Assembly (NCBI GenBank): GCA_030017825.1 | Contig: JASEGW010000027.1 | Coordinates: forward strand, 1 to 14,683 | Length of the DNA: 14,683 nucleotides | Reading direction: 5' to 3' | Origin: a bacterium | GTDB taxonomy: Bacteria; UBA9089; JAHJRX01 | Shown here: positions 1 to 7,295 of the stretch, one piece after another | How positions within the stretch are numbered: position 1 is the stretch's first letter | Layout of the letters: the number at the start of each line of letters is the position of its first letter | The notes under the pieces: model-generated | Databases searched by the model: none | The model's input: the letters and a program-made list of their open reading frames with translations, nothing else | What the model was told of the DNA's origin: nothing | Position numbers and translations under genes: made by a program

Positions 1-52
1 TTAATGCTCAAAAATATTAATCCTTAAACTTATATTTAAATCGAACTCAGGT
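1..52. repeat. Right half of dispersed palindromic (MITE-like) element, copy 1
   Basis: The first 52 bases nearly match the right half of the complete copy at 13831-13940 and end in the same terminal sequence TCGAACTCAGGT. The left half lies outside the window. The bases just after it (TTAAAATAT) resemble the 9-bp direct repeat (TTAAAGATA) that flanks the copy near 13830. Confidence 0.85.
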
Positions 53-301
53 TAAAATATATTGTAAATTAGAGATTAAAATTTAAAAATCTTTAAATTT
101 TATACTATAGCTTTACAATCAGGGTATCCACTCTTGCGGATTGCTTAAATTTTTAGTTTTTAGATATTTTATAAAATTCACAGGGTAATTTCTAACAATT
201 GATTTCTGCAAAAATTTTCTTTACATTTTACCGCTGTTTAGATATTCTTGCCATGTTATATAATTATTAAGATGTATAGTTTTTAAAAAAGTGAGTTTGA
301 G
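53..301. other. Intergenic region upstream of the PorV-like gene
   Basis: This stretch is AT-rich and holds no supported gene on either strand. A TATAAT hexamer at 259-264 lies about 38 bases upstream of the start codon and could be a -10 box, but no convincing -35 box stands 16-18 bases before it. I see no other structure. Confidence 0.4.
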
Positions 302-1489
302 ATGAGAAAAGTATTAAGTCTAATAGTGTGTTTAATTTTTATAATTACTTTTTTGGATTTAGGGTACAGCTCTAGTGTTGGAAGCACAGGAGCTAATTTC
401 TTAAAAATAGGGGTAAGCTCTAAAGCTGAAGCTATGGGAGATACCTATGTTGCTTTAGCAGATGATGCTTATGCTATTTTTTGGAATCCAGGTGGCTTAG
501 GAAATATAAAATATACTGAGATTACTACTACGTATAACAAATATTTGGAAGGAATTAGCCATGGATTTATTGCTTTTGTGTACCCAACTCGGTATGCTGG
601 TGTATATGGAGGGAGTATAATATATTTAATGTCGGGTGATATTGAAGAAACAGAGGTTAATTCAACAGGGGGCTATAAATATGATGGCAAGTCTTTTAGC
701 ACCTATGAATATTGCTTTGCAGGCTCTTATGGTTATAGGTTTAATAGAAAAGTTTCTGCTGGTTGTAATGTTAAACTTATTCAAGGTAAATTAGCTGATT
801 ATTCTTCTAGTATTGCTTTTGGATTAGATATAGGTGTTGTGTGTTCTCCTTGGGAAATGTTTAATTTAGGCTTGAGCGTGCAAAACATAGGAACAAAAAT
901 AAGATATGATAAAAAAGATTTTGGATTACCTTTTGCAGTGAGACTAGGAACAGCTTTTAGATTATTGGATGATAGGTTAATTTTAGTCTTAGATATTAAT
1001 AAGCCTAACGATAATGAAGTAAATGCACATGCTGGCATAGAATGTACTTTGTTAGAAGTATTTTCATTGCGTGCTGGGTATCAAGTTGGAAGTAAAGATG
1101 ATTTATGGAATTATTCTGTGGGATTTGGGGTGAAATTGAAAGGATTATATTTTGATTATGCTTTTAAACCTGCAGAAGATTTTAGTAGCACTCATAAAAT
1201 ATCTGTAGGATATAAATTTGGTGGAGTAATGGACGAGGATGAGGTGATTGATTATAACGGAATGAGAAAAAAGGAAGAATACATTAGAGAAAAAGAAGAA
1301 AAGAGGAAACTTAAGCAAAGAAAAAAAATGAAGATCAAGAAAAAAGATATAGATTTTTACGAGGGGGGATATGAGGAAGAATACAAACCTAGAAAAATGG
1401 AAAAAGATGAAGACTCTCAAGAAGAATATTATGATTATAAATATGAAGAAGATGATTTTTATGAGTATATGGAAAAAGATTTAAAGTAA
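302..1489 (+). CDS. PorV/PorQ-family outer-membrane beta-barrel protein with charged C-terminal tail
   Basis: The 395-residue product starts with a signal peptide (residues 1 to about 24: a short basic start, a hydrophobic core, then small residues). Next comes the family signature of PorV/PorQ (UPF0164) proteins at residues 39-67: small residues and MGDTYVALADD followed by FWNPGGLG. The middle alternates aromatic and polar residues as expected for beta strands and ends near residue 307 with HKISVGYKFG, a typical barrel terminus. Known relatives are outer-membrane FadL-like barrels, some helping type IX secretion; no other secretion gene is nearby, so the role here is open. Unusual is the last 88 residues: a basic, probably helical part (about 320-348) followed by an acidic, tyrosine-rich part to the end. 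The ATG at 302 is the first in frame and yields the signal peptide; its ribosome binding site is weak. The stop codon shares its last base with a repeat element. The flagellar genes downstream are not functionally related. Confidence 0.82.
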   Translation: MRKVLSLIVCLIFIITFLDLGYSSSVGSTGANFLKIGVSSKAEAMGDTYVALADDAYAIFWNPGGLGNIKYTEITTTYNKYLEGISHGFIAFVYPTRYAGVYGGSIIYLMSGDIEETEVNSTGGYKYDGKSFSTYEYCFAGSYGYRFNRKVSAGCNVKLIQGKLADYSSSIAFGLDIGVVCSPWEMFNLGLSVQNIGTKIRYDKKDFGLPFAVRLGTAFRLLDDRLILVLDINKPNDNEVNAHAGIECTLLEVFSLRAGYQVGSKDDLWNYSVGFGVKLKGLYFDYAFKPAEDFSSTHKISVGYKFGGVMDEDEVIDYNGMRKKEEYIREKEEKRKLKQRKKMKIKKKDIDFYEGGYEEEYKPRKMEKDEDSQEEYYDYKYEEDDFYEYMEKDLK

Positions 1490-1580
1490 CCTGAGTTCGA
1501 CATAAGAGTATATTCCTTTATTTTAAGTTTAAGGATTAAAATTTTTGAGCCTTAATCTTATACTTAAATCGAACTCAGGT
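1489..1580. repeat. Dispersed palindromic (MITE-like) element, copy 2
   Basis: The 92-bp element begins with ACCTGAGTTCGA and ends with its exact reverse complement TCGAACTCAGGT. A second, weaker inverted pair lies inside (AAGGATTAA against TTAATCTT). Its first base is the last A of the TAA stop of the PorV-like gene, and it ends 22 bases before proS, so it occupies most of that intergenic space. Compared with the copy at 13831-13940 it lacks about 20 bases in the middle. Transcribed, it would fold into a long hairpin and could act as a 3'-end or terminator-like structure for the gene before it. Confidence 0.88.
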
Positions 1581-1602
1581 ATATTAATTAGGAAATAAAT
1601 AT

Positions 1603-3303
1603 ATGCGCATGACTTCATTATTTACAGCAACTTTACATGAAGATCCTACTACGGCAGATTTAATTAGTCACAAACTAATGCTGCGAGCTGGATTAATTAA
1701 AGCTTTAGCCTCTGGGGTTTACACTCATCTTCCCTTAGGGAATAGAGTAATTCAAAAAATATGTAAGATTGTGCGAGAAGAGTTGGACAAAATAGGGGGC
1801 CAAGAAGTAATTCTTCCTATATTACATCCAGCTGAAATATGGCAAGAGACCAATCGTTGGGATGAATATGGGGAAGAAATGTTTAAACTTACTGACCGTA
1901 AAAAAAGATATTTTGGATTGGGCCCTACTCATGAAGAAATAATTACTGATTTAATAAGAAAAGAAGTAAAATCTTATCGCCAACTACCTATAATGCTGTA
2001 TCAAATTCAAACGAAATTTAGAGATGAAATAAGGCCTCGATTTGGAGTTATGAGAGCTAGAGAGTTTATCATGAAAGATGCTTACAGTTTTCATATAAGT
2101 AATGAAGACTTAGATTGCTGGTATAAAAAACTGTATCAAGCTTATAGCAATATTTTTACTCGTTGTGGATTTAACTATATTGTGGTAGAAGCTGACCCTG
2201 GTCTCATTGGAGGTTCAATGTCTCATGAGTTTATGGTTGTTTCCGACTCTGGAGAAGAGCCTTTGGTTATTTGCAAGAGTTGTGGTTATTCTGACCACAT
2301 AGATCAAGCTATTTCATTAACCAATACTGACCAAAAGATGGAAGAAGAAAAAGAGTTGCTATTAATAGAAACTCCTAATTTAAGAACTGTGCAAGAAGTA
2401 TCAAATTTTTTAAAGGTAGAGCCTTCTAAATTAGTAAAAACACTTATTTATGAAACTAATGGCGAGTATATAGCTGTTCTTATTTCTGGAGATGAGGAAC
2501 TTAATGAGAAAAAATTACAAAAAATTATAGGCAGGGAAAATTTAACTTTAGCAAGCAAGGAGGCTATTAAGAAGATAACTAAAGCTCCTGTAGGTTATGC
2601 TGGTCCTGTAGGTTTAAAAGATATAAGGATAATTGCTGATAATTTGATTAAAGATAAAGTTAATATGGTAGTGGGAGCCAATAAAGCCGATGCTCATTAT
2701 ATTAATACTAATATTTATCGGGATTTTAAAGTGGAGAATTTTTATGATTTAAAAAGAGCTAAGGAAGGTGATAATTGTATTAAATGTAATCAGAAATTAC
2801 AATTTTGCAGAGGTATTGAAGTTGGACACATATTTAAGTTAGGTAAAAAGTATAGTCAGGCTATGAAAGCTACTTATCGTGACGAGAATGGTCAAGAGAA
2901 AGTTATTATTATGGGGTGTTACGGAATTGGAATTACCAGAATGGTAGCTGCAGCTATTGAACAGAATCACGATAAAGATGGTATTATCTGGCCAAAGGCT
3001 ATTGCTCCTTATCAAATATTAGTGCTACCGGTGAATGTTACTGATCCTGAAGTATCTGCTATGGCAGACGAGATATATAATTGTCTAATTGATAAAGGAT
3101 TAGAAATTTTAATTGATGATCGTAACGAGAGTCCAGGTAGAAAATTTAAAGATGCAGATCTAATAGGTCTTCCAGTGAGGATTACTATTGGAAACAAAGC
3201 CAAAGAAAATAAAAAATATGAAGTGATATCAAGGAATAGTAAAGAGAAAAGATTTTTAAGCAAAAAAGAGCTATTAAAAGAAATGCATCTAATGTTCAGT
3301 TGA
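1603..3303 (+). CDS. proS: Prolyl-tRNA synthetase (bacterial type with editing domain)
   Basis: This enzyme charges tRNA-Pro with proline in the cytoplasm. The 566-residue product has the full bacterial-type order: class II motif 1 around residues 64-88, the GPTHEE loop at 107-112, motif 2 around 139-159 (FRDEIRPRFG, then FIMKDAYSFH), an inserted YbaK-like editing domain at about 225-390 (with GPVGL near 334-338 and GAN...DAHYINTN near 358-370), motif 3 at 438-449 (GCYGIGITRM) and a C-terminal anticodon-binding domain from about 470. The length agrees with bacterial ProRS enzymes of about 570 residues. The ATG at 1603 follows AGGA with nine bases between; a second in-frame ATG at 1609 is possible. 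It stands alone between the PorV-like gene and comF and need not be cotranscribed with the flagellar genes, since comF has its own promoter. Confidence 0.97.
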   Translation: MRMTSLFTATLHEDPTTADLISHKLMLRAGLIKALASGVYTHLPLGNRVIQKICKIVREELDKIGGQEVILPILHPAEIWQETNRWDEYGEEMFKLTDRKKRYFGLGPTHEEIITDLIRKEVKSYRQLPIMLYQIQTKFRDEIRPRFGVMRAREFIMKDAYSFHISNEDLDCWYKKLYQAYSNIFTRCGFNYIVVEADPGLIGGSMSHEFMVVSDSGEEPLVICKSCGYSDHIDQAISLTNTDQKMEEEKELLLIETPNLRTVQEVSNFLKVEPSKLVKTLIYETNGEYIAVLISGDEELNEKKLQKIIGRENLTLASKEAIKKITKAPVGYAGPVGLKDIRIIADNLIKDKVNMVVGANKADAHYINTNIYRDFKVENFYDLKRAKEGDNCIKCNQKLQFCRGIEVGHIFKLGKKYSQAMKATYRDENGQEKVIIMGCYGIGITRMVAAAIEQNHDKDGIIWPKAIAPYQILVLPVNVTDPEVSAMADEIYNCLIDKGLEILIDDRNESPGRKFKDADLIGLPVRITIGNKAKENKKYEVISRNSKEKRFLSKKELLKEMHLMFS

Positions 3304-3382
3304 CTTTTTAGTTGCTTGTTTAAGTTTTAGTTTTCATATTCACATAAAAACAGATAAAGGTAATGTAAAATAAAGGTAAATA

Positions 3383-3411
3383 TTGACTTAACTCCAAAAA
3401 ATTGGTATACT
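3383..3411 (+). promoter_or_regulatory. Sigma-70-type promoter for comF-yvyF
   Basis: TTGACT (3383-3388) and TATACT (3406-3411) stand 17 bases apart, close to the housekeeping consensus. A transcript would start near 3418, at or just before the first comF codons, leaving almost no untranslated leader. Confidence 0.7.
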
Positions 3412-3417
3412 TTAAGC

Positions 3418-4128
3418 AAGCTATTAAATAATTTCTATAATAAGCTACTTGATTTCTTATTTCCAAGTTATTGTGAAATTTGCAACCAAAGGCTTCAAAA
3501 CGAAAAATATATTTGCCAAAAGTGTCTTAAAAAGGTTAAATATATTAATAGTAATACTTGTAGCTTGTGTGGTAAAGAATTTAATTTACCAGTATCTTCT
3601 CTTTGTAAAGATTGTAAAAACAATAAAAGATATTTTAAAGAAGCAAGGGCAATAGGTAGATATGAAGGAGTGTTAAAGGATTATATACACTTATTAAAAT
3701 ACTGCAATAAACCTTATTTAAAAGTATTATTTCCAGATATTGTGAAGGATTATGCCAAGTGGATAAAAAATTACCAGTTTGATTATATTATGCCCATACC
3801 TTTGCATCCTAAAAAATTAAGGAAAAGAGGATATAACCAAGCAGAATTATTTGCTAAATATTTAAGCAAAGCTTATAAAATAGAATATTATAAAGATAAT
3901 TTAACAAGAAAAAAGGAAACCTTGCCTCAGATTAACTTAGATAAAAAAGAGCGTTTAAGGAATGTAAAAAGTAGCTTTATTGTTAAATATAAAGAAAAAG
4001 TAAAAGATAAAAGTATTTTATTAATAGATGATGTATATACAACTGGTGCTACGGTGAATGAATGTAGCAAAGAGTTAAAAGAATCAGGGGTAAAAAAAAT
4101 TATAGTATTAACCTTGGCGAGGAGCTAG
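3418..4128 (+). CDS. comF: ComF-family phosphoribosyltransferase-like protein, start codon unresolved
   Basis: ComF proteins are linked to DNA uptake or processing in competence and combine an N-terminal zinc finger with a phosphoribosyltransferase fold. The C-terminal half shows the PRPP-binding loop as LLIDDVYTTGAT; the middle has IPLHPKKLRKRGYNQAELFA, typical of the family. The only ordinary in-frame start, TTG 3565, would cut the zinc finger in two. The frame stays open upstream and encodes LLDFLFPSYC-EIC (about 3445-3480), then CQKC and CSLCGKEF, which is the normal ComF N-terminus. No ATG, GTG or TTG occurs in that upstream frame between the stop at 3361 and 3565. I place the start tentatively near 3418, where the promoter would begin transcription; about 236 residues then result, the usual length. 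A non-standard start codon, a sequencing error or a decayed start would all explain this. As in B. subtilis it heads a flagellar gene cluster and is followed five bases later by yvyF. Confidence 0.85.
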   Translation, partial: KLLNNFYNKLLDFLFPSYCEICNQRLQNEKYICQKCLKKVKYINSNTCSLCGKEFNLPVSSLCKDCKNNKRYFKEARAIGRYEGVLKDYIHLLKYCNKPYLKVLFPDIVKDYAKWIKNYQFDYIMPIPLHPKKLRKRGYNQAELFAKYLSKAYKIEYYKDNLTRKKETLPQINLDKKERLRNVKSSFIVKYKEKVKDKSILLIDDVYTTGATVNECSKELKESGVKKIIVLTLARS

Positions 4129-4133
4129 AAGTT

Positions 4134-4541
4134 ATGAATTTAATGAATTGTACTAAATGCAAAAAATTATTTGTGAGCATTGGTCGTTCTATATGTCCAG
4201 AGTGTGTTGAGAAAGAGAGAGAAGAGTTTGATGTTGTAAGAAAATATCTATCCGAAAATCCTCATTCTACTGTTTCTCAAGTTGCAGTAGCTACTGGAGT
4301 AACAGAAAATACTATAATAAATTTAGTTAAAAAAGGTTCTCTTGTAACCAATGAAGCCATTATTGTTTATGGTTGTGAAATATGTGGTAGGCCTATTCAT
4401 TCTGGAAAAGTCTGTAATAACTGTAAAGAAAAATTAACTACTGAACTAAAAGAGAGTTTGAGTCGTTCTGCCTTAGAGGCAAAAAGGAAGGAGGTAAAGG
4501 ATTTAGCTACTAAATATATGAAAGAAAGAAGAAAGAAATAG
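4134..4541 (+). CDS. yvyF: YvyF/TIGR03826-type flagellar operon protein
   Basis: The 135-residue protein has a zinc-ribbon-like pair at the N-terminus (CTKC, then CPEC, residues 6-24), a helix-turn-helix-like middle (about residues 33-67, with STVSQVAVATGVTENTI), a second CxxC pair (CEIC and CNNC, about 82-97) and a lysine-rich helical C-terminus. This arrangement is that of the YvyF family of flagellar operon proteins, whose exact role is not settled; a link to regulation of flagellar gene expression has been proposed because of the HTH-like part. The start ATG at 4134 has AGGAG at 4120-4124, which overlaps the end of comF, so the two are probably translated from one message. In B. subtilis flgM follows here, but in this window flgN follows directly after 62 bases. 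Confidence 0.85.
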   Translation: MNLMNCTKCKKLFVSIGRSICPECVEKEREEFDVVRKYLSENPHSTVSQVAVATGVTENTIINLVKKGSLVTNEAIIVYGCEICGRPIHSGKVCNNCKEKLTTELKESLSRSALEAKRKEVKDLATKYMKERRKK

Positions 4542-4555
4542 AGAGTTTACGAAAT

Positions 4556-4584
4556 TAAGTTTTTATAATTATTTGCCGATATAA
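4556..4584 (+). promoter_or_regulatory. Sigma-28 (FliA/SigD)-type promoter for flgN
   Basis: TAAGTTTT at 4556-4563 and GCCGATAT at 4575-4582 are separated by 11 bases, one mismatch each from the flagellar sigma-28 consensus TAAAGTTT-N11-GCCGATAA. The spacing is exact. It lies in the short gap between yvyF and flgN and would place flgN, and perhaps flgK, in the late flagellar class. Confidence 0.8.
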
Positions 4585-4603
4585 AAGACAGAGGTGAATA
4601 ATT

Positions 4604-4969
4604 ATGAAGCAGGAACAACTCTCAAAAGAAGAAGATTGTTTTAAGAAGTTGTTATTTCTTTCTCGGAAAAAAAGTAAAAATTTAATATGCAAAGATATTA
4701 ACGATCTCCTGCCAATTATCAAGGAAGAAGAAGAGCTCATAGAAAAAATAGTGGCCAGTAAAGATGCAATGGCCCTAAACAAAGACAATAAAAACTTTAA
4801 TTCTATTGTCTTGGAGCTTAAAGATATAAATCAAAAAAATAAAGAATTGGTAGTTAGATCGTTATTTTTTTTGGAAGATTGTTTTAAGTTTTTTGCTTCT
4901 TTTGAAGATAAATGTACTTATGGAAAAAGACGGCAAGATAAGTCTATGTTGTTTAATCAAGTAACCTAA
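4604..4969 (+). CDS. flgN: FlgN-like chaperone for FlgK and FlgL
   Basis: FlgN is a small cytoplasmic helical chaperone that keeps the hook-filament junction proteins FlgK and FlgL ready for flagellar export. The 121-residue product is nearly all helical with heptad-like leucine and isoleucine spacing and an EEEELIEKIVASKD stretch typical of FlgN. It is shorter than most FlgN proteins (about 140-160) and ends with a basic tail. The start ATG at 4604 follows AGGTG at 4592-4596. Sequence alone would make this a weak call; its place directly before flgK and behind a sigma-28-type promoter makes it firm. The nearest alternative, a FlgM anti-sigma factor, does not fit the length or the EEE-rich helix. 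Confidence 0.75.
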   Translation: MKQEQLSKEEDCFKKLLFLSRKKSKNLICKDINDLLPIIKEEEELIEKIVASKDAMALNKDNKNFNSIVLELKDINQKNKELVVRSLFFLEDCFKFFASFEDKCTYGKRRQDKSMLFNQVT

Positions 4970-5052
4970 TGTATAGAAACTTAGAGTTTTTGATATTTTT
5001 TAAATGTATTGATAATACTTCAGATATTTAACTTAATAATTTTTTAATAATC

Positions 5053-5124
5053 TTGTAACTATTCAGCAATGTTCAATGTAACAACATATTTCCTTAGTGC
5101 GAAGTTTATGCTGAATAGTTACAA
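5053..5124. repeat. Perfect 16-bp inverted repeat upstream of flgK
   Basis: TTGTAACTATTCAGCA at 5053-5068 is exactly reverse-complemented at 5109-5124, with a 40-base spacer. It lies in the 276-base flgN-flgK gap. It looks like a small palindromic repeat or hairpin rather than a gene; no T-run follows on the + strand, so a simple intrinsic terminator is less likely. Confidence 0.8.
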
Positions 5125-5160
5125 TAATTTTATTTTTGAATAATTAAAAATAAAATTATT
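5123..5160. repeat. AT-only hairpin abutting the previous repeat
   Basis: AATAATTTTATTTTT (5123-5137) pairs perfectly with 5146-5160 over 15 bases with an eight-base loop. It overlaps the end of the preceding inverted repeat by two bases and is followed by a tandem ten-base repeat, AAGATTTAAT twice (5161-5180). It may work as a weak bidirectional terminator or reflect insertion of the repeat at an AT-rich palindrome. Confidence 0.7.
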
Positions 5161-5245
5161 AAGATTTAATAAGATTTAATATACCATTTGAGCTTTGAAC
5201 ATTAACATATAATTTTATATTTTATACTTTTAGGTAGGTGATAAT

Positions 5246-7123
5246 ATGCCTTCCTTATTTATGGGAATTGAAATAGGAGCTCGTAGCATAGCTGCTCATC
5301 AGTTAGCTCTGAATACAACTAGTCATAATATAGCTAATGCTAATAACCGAGATTATTCTCGGCAAAGAGTAAATTTAGTAACTACAAATCCTTTTTATTA
5401 TTCTTCTATGCAGTCTCCTTCTGTTCCGGCTCAGATTGGAACTGGGGTGCATGTTTCTTCTATCGAAAGAGCTTTTGATGATTTTGTAAATGATCGGCTA
5501 AATCAAGAAGACCAAAAATTAGGCTATTGGAAATCTAAAGAGGATAAGCTGCATCGAATGGAATTGATCTTTAACGAACCTTCTAATATCAATATTCGTA
5601 GTTTATTTGATCAATTTATGAGTTCTTTGCAGGACTTAGCCAATCAACCTGAGTTTAGAGCAGCTAGATCTACAGTAAAAGAAAAAGCTGATGCTTTGGT
5701 TGGTTTTATCAGGAATACTTATCGACAATTACAAGACCTTCAGTATAGCATTAATAATGAAGTAAAAGATAGAATAGAGAAGATAAATGTATTATCTATT
5801 CAAATTGCCGATCTTACTGGTTGTATTGAAGCTGCAGAAGCTAAAGAAGAGAATCCTAATGATTTATTAGACAGAAGAGATAAACTGATTAATGAATTGT
5901 GTGAAATTGCTGATGTTAAAGTGGCTAAGACTGATCCTGATGATTTTAAAGTAAGCTTAGGAGGTTTAGTTCTTACTCAAGGGTCAAATTATTTTTTACT
6001 GGATACTAAGCCAGATCCAGAAAGATATGGTATGGTGGAGGTAATCTGGAAAGATAGTCAAGAGTCGGCAATTATTTCTAGCGGAGGAATAAAAGGGTTA
6101 CTTGAAATCAGAGATGAGAATATTATAGACCATATGGCTAAATTAGATGAATTGGTTATTACTTTAGTAGATAAATTTAACGAAATTCATCGCAGCGGCT
6201 TTGGATTAGATAATTCCACAAATGTTAATTTTTTTGAACCTTTGCGCCTTCAAGAAAAAGATGAAATATTTAAAATTAGCGGCAAAATAGATGGTTATAA
6301 TGGTTATGTTCATAGCTTAGTACATACTTTAAATGATACTGTAAATAACCCTTATCTTAATGATGCTAATTATAATCCTGCCCCTATTGCTAGTGGTGCT
6401 ATTGTAATAAATGGAAAGAAGATTGTTTATGATATCAGTAAAGATAGCATAAATGATGTTGTAGAAAGAATCAATAAAGCTAATACTGGAGTTGTAGCTT
6501 CTATTAATCCAGCTCATAGACTTACCTTAACAGCTTCAGTAGCTAAAGATTACAAAATTGAAGAATTAAGAGATGTTGATGGGGGTAATTTATTTCGTAA
6601 ATTAGGAATAGTGGATGGGACAAATGTAGGTTACCCGCCTTTTTCTAATGTGCTTGGAGATGTTACTCGGGTACCCTATAAAGGTGCTGCTTCTGTAATT
6701 GATATTTCTTCTGACGTTAAGAAGAATTTAAATGTGATTGCTACGGCTAAAGGTATAGATAATTCTTCTCCTTTAGATGGAGTGGCTGATGTTAGCAAAG
6801 GAGCAGGTAATAATGAAAATGTGTTAGGGATGGTTAATCTCTCTAAGGGATATTTTTTGGATGGCGGTAAAGCTACTTTTTCTGACTTTATGCAATCTAT
6901 TATTTCTAAGGTGGGAGTTGATAGCTCAGAAGCTAAAAATATTGCAGAAAACCAGAGACTATATGTAGAAAATATAGAACTTTTAAAGGATTCTATTTCT
7001 GGTGTTTCTTTAGATGAAGAGATGATAAATATGATAAAATATCAACATGGTTATACTGCTGCAGCTAGGGTAATTTCCACTATGGATACTTTAATACAAA
7101 CTGTCATTAATTTAGGAAGATAG
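5246..7123 (+). CDS. flgK: Flagellar hook-associated protein 1
   Basis: FlgK forms the first junction ring between hook and filament. The 625-residue protein has the conserved N-terminal helical domain (GIEIGARSIAAHQLALNTTS then HNIANANNRDYSRQRV, residues 7-43) and the matching C-terminal helix (about 590-625, EEMINMIKYQHGYTAAARVI then STMDTLIQTVINLG) that lie together in the assembled ring. About residues 383-431 is a flagellin IN-type motif (VINGKKIVYD ... SINDVVERINKANTGV), also found in flgL here and in other axial proteins. The length is in the normal range of longer FlgK proteins. The ATG at 5246 follows TAGGTAGGTGA with good spacing. It follows flgN, its presumed chaperone, and precedes flgL, its neighbour in the filament junction. 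I saw no sigma-28 box directly before it. Confidence 0.97.
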   Translation: MPSLFMGIEIGARSIAAHQLALNTTSHNIANANNRDYSRQRVNLVTTNPFYYSSMQSPSVPAQIGTGVHVSSIERAFDDFVNDRLNQEDQKLGYWKSKEDKLHRMELIFNEPSNINIRSLFDQFMSSLQDLANQPEFRAARSTVKEKADALVGFIRNTYRQLQDLQYSINNEVKDRIEKINVLSIQIADLTGCIEAAEAKEENPNDLLDRRDKLINELCEIADVKVAKTDPDDFKVSLGGLVLTQGSNYFLLDTKPDPERYGMVEVIWKDSQESAIISSGGIKGLLEIRDENIIDHMAKLDELVITLVDKFNEIHRSGFGLDNSTNVNFFEPLRLQEKDEIFKISGKIDGYNGYVHSLVHTLNDTVNNPYLNDANYNPAPIASGAIVINGKKIVYDISKDSINDVVERINKANTGVVASINPAHRLTLTASVAKDYKIEELRDVDGGNLFRKLGIVDGTNVGYPPFSNVLGDVTRVPYKGAASVIDISSDVKKNLNVIATAKGIDNSSPLDGVADVSKGAGNNENVLGMVNLSKGYFLDGGKATFSDFMQSIISKVGVDSSEAKNIAENQRLYVENIELLKDSISGVSLDEEMINMIKYQHGYTAAARVISTMDTLIQTVINLGR

Positions 7124-7136
7124 AATATAAGAGTCA

Positions 7137-7250
7137 GCCACGAAGGCACACAAAGATTGCCATACAATTACGCAGATTAAAGCTAACTTACAGGATAAAA
7201 CCAAAGTAATCTGTGTTGTAATCTGTATTTTTCTTTCTTCGTGTCTTAGC
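7137..7250. repeat. Decayed CACGAAG / TAATCTG inverted repeat
   Basis: CACGAAG (7139-7145) is mirrored by CTTCGTG (7237-7243), and CAGATTA (7173-7179) by two TAATCTG copies (7207-7213, 7219-7225). From memory, similar intergenic repeats built of CACGAAG and AATCTGTG units occur in many environmental bacterial genomes; this one looks degraded. It fills most of the 172-base flgK-flgL gap and contains no gene. Confidence 0.6.
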
Positions 7251-7295
7251 GTCCTGAATACTTATAAGATTTTAAAATTAAAAGAAGGTGAAATT

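Noticed and set aside
1145..1420. Minus-strand frame rich in F, L and I opposite the PorV-like tail
   Set aside because: It is the reverse reading of a lysine/glutamate-rich A-heavy coding strand, which always yields such hydrophobic frames; no ribosome binding site was seen.
3449..3655. Open frame of 68 codons overlapping comF in another frame
   Set aside because: The comF frame encodes the conserved zinc-finger N-terminus across the same bases; this frame shows no family features.
4604..4969. flgN position as flgM
   Set aside because: The length and acidic helical pattern fit FlgN better, and the gene sits directly before flgK.
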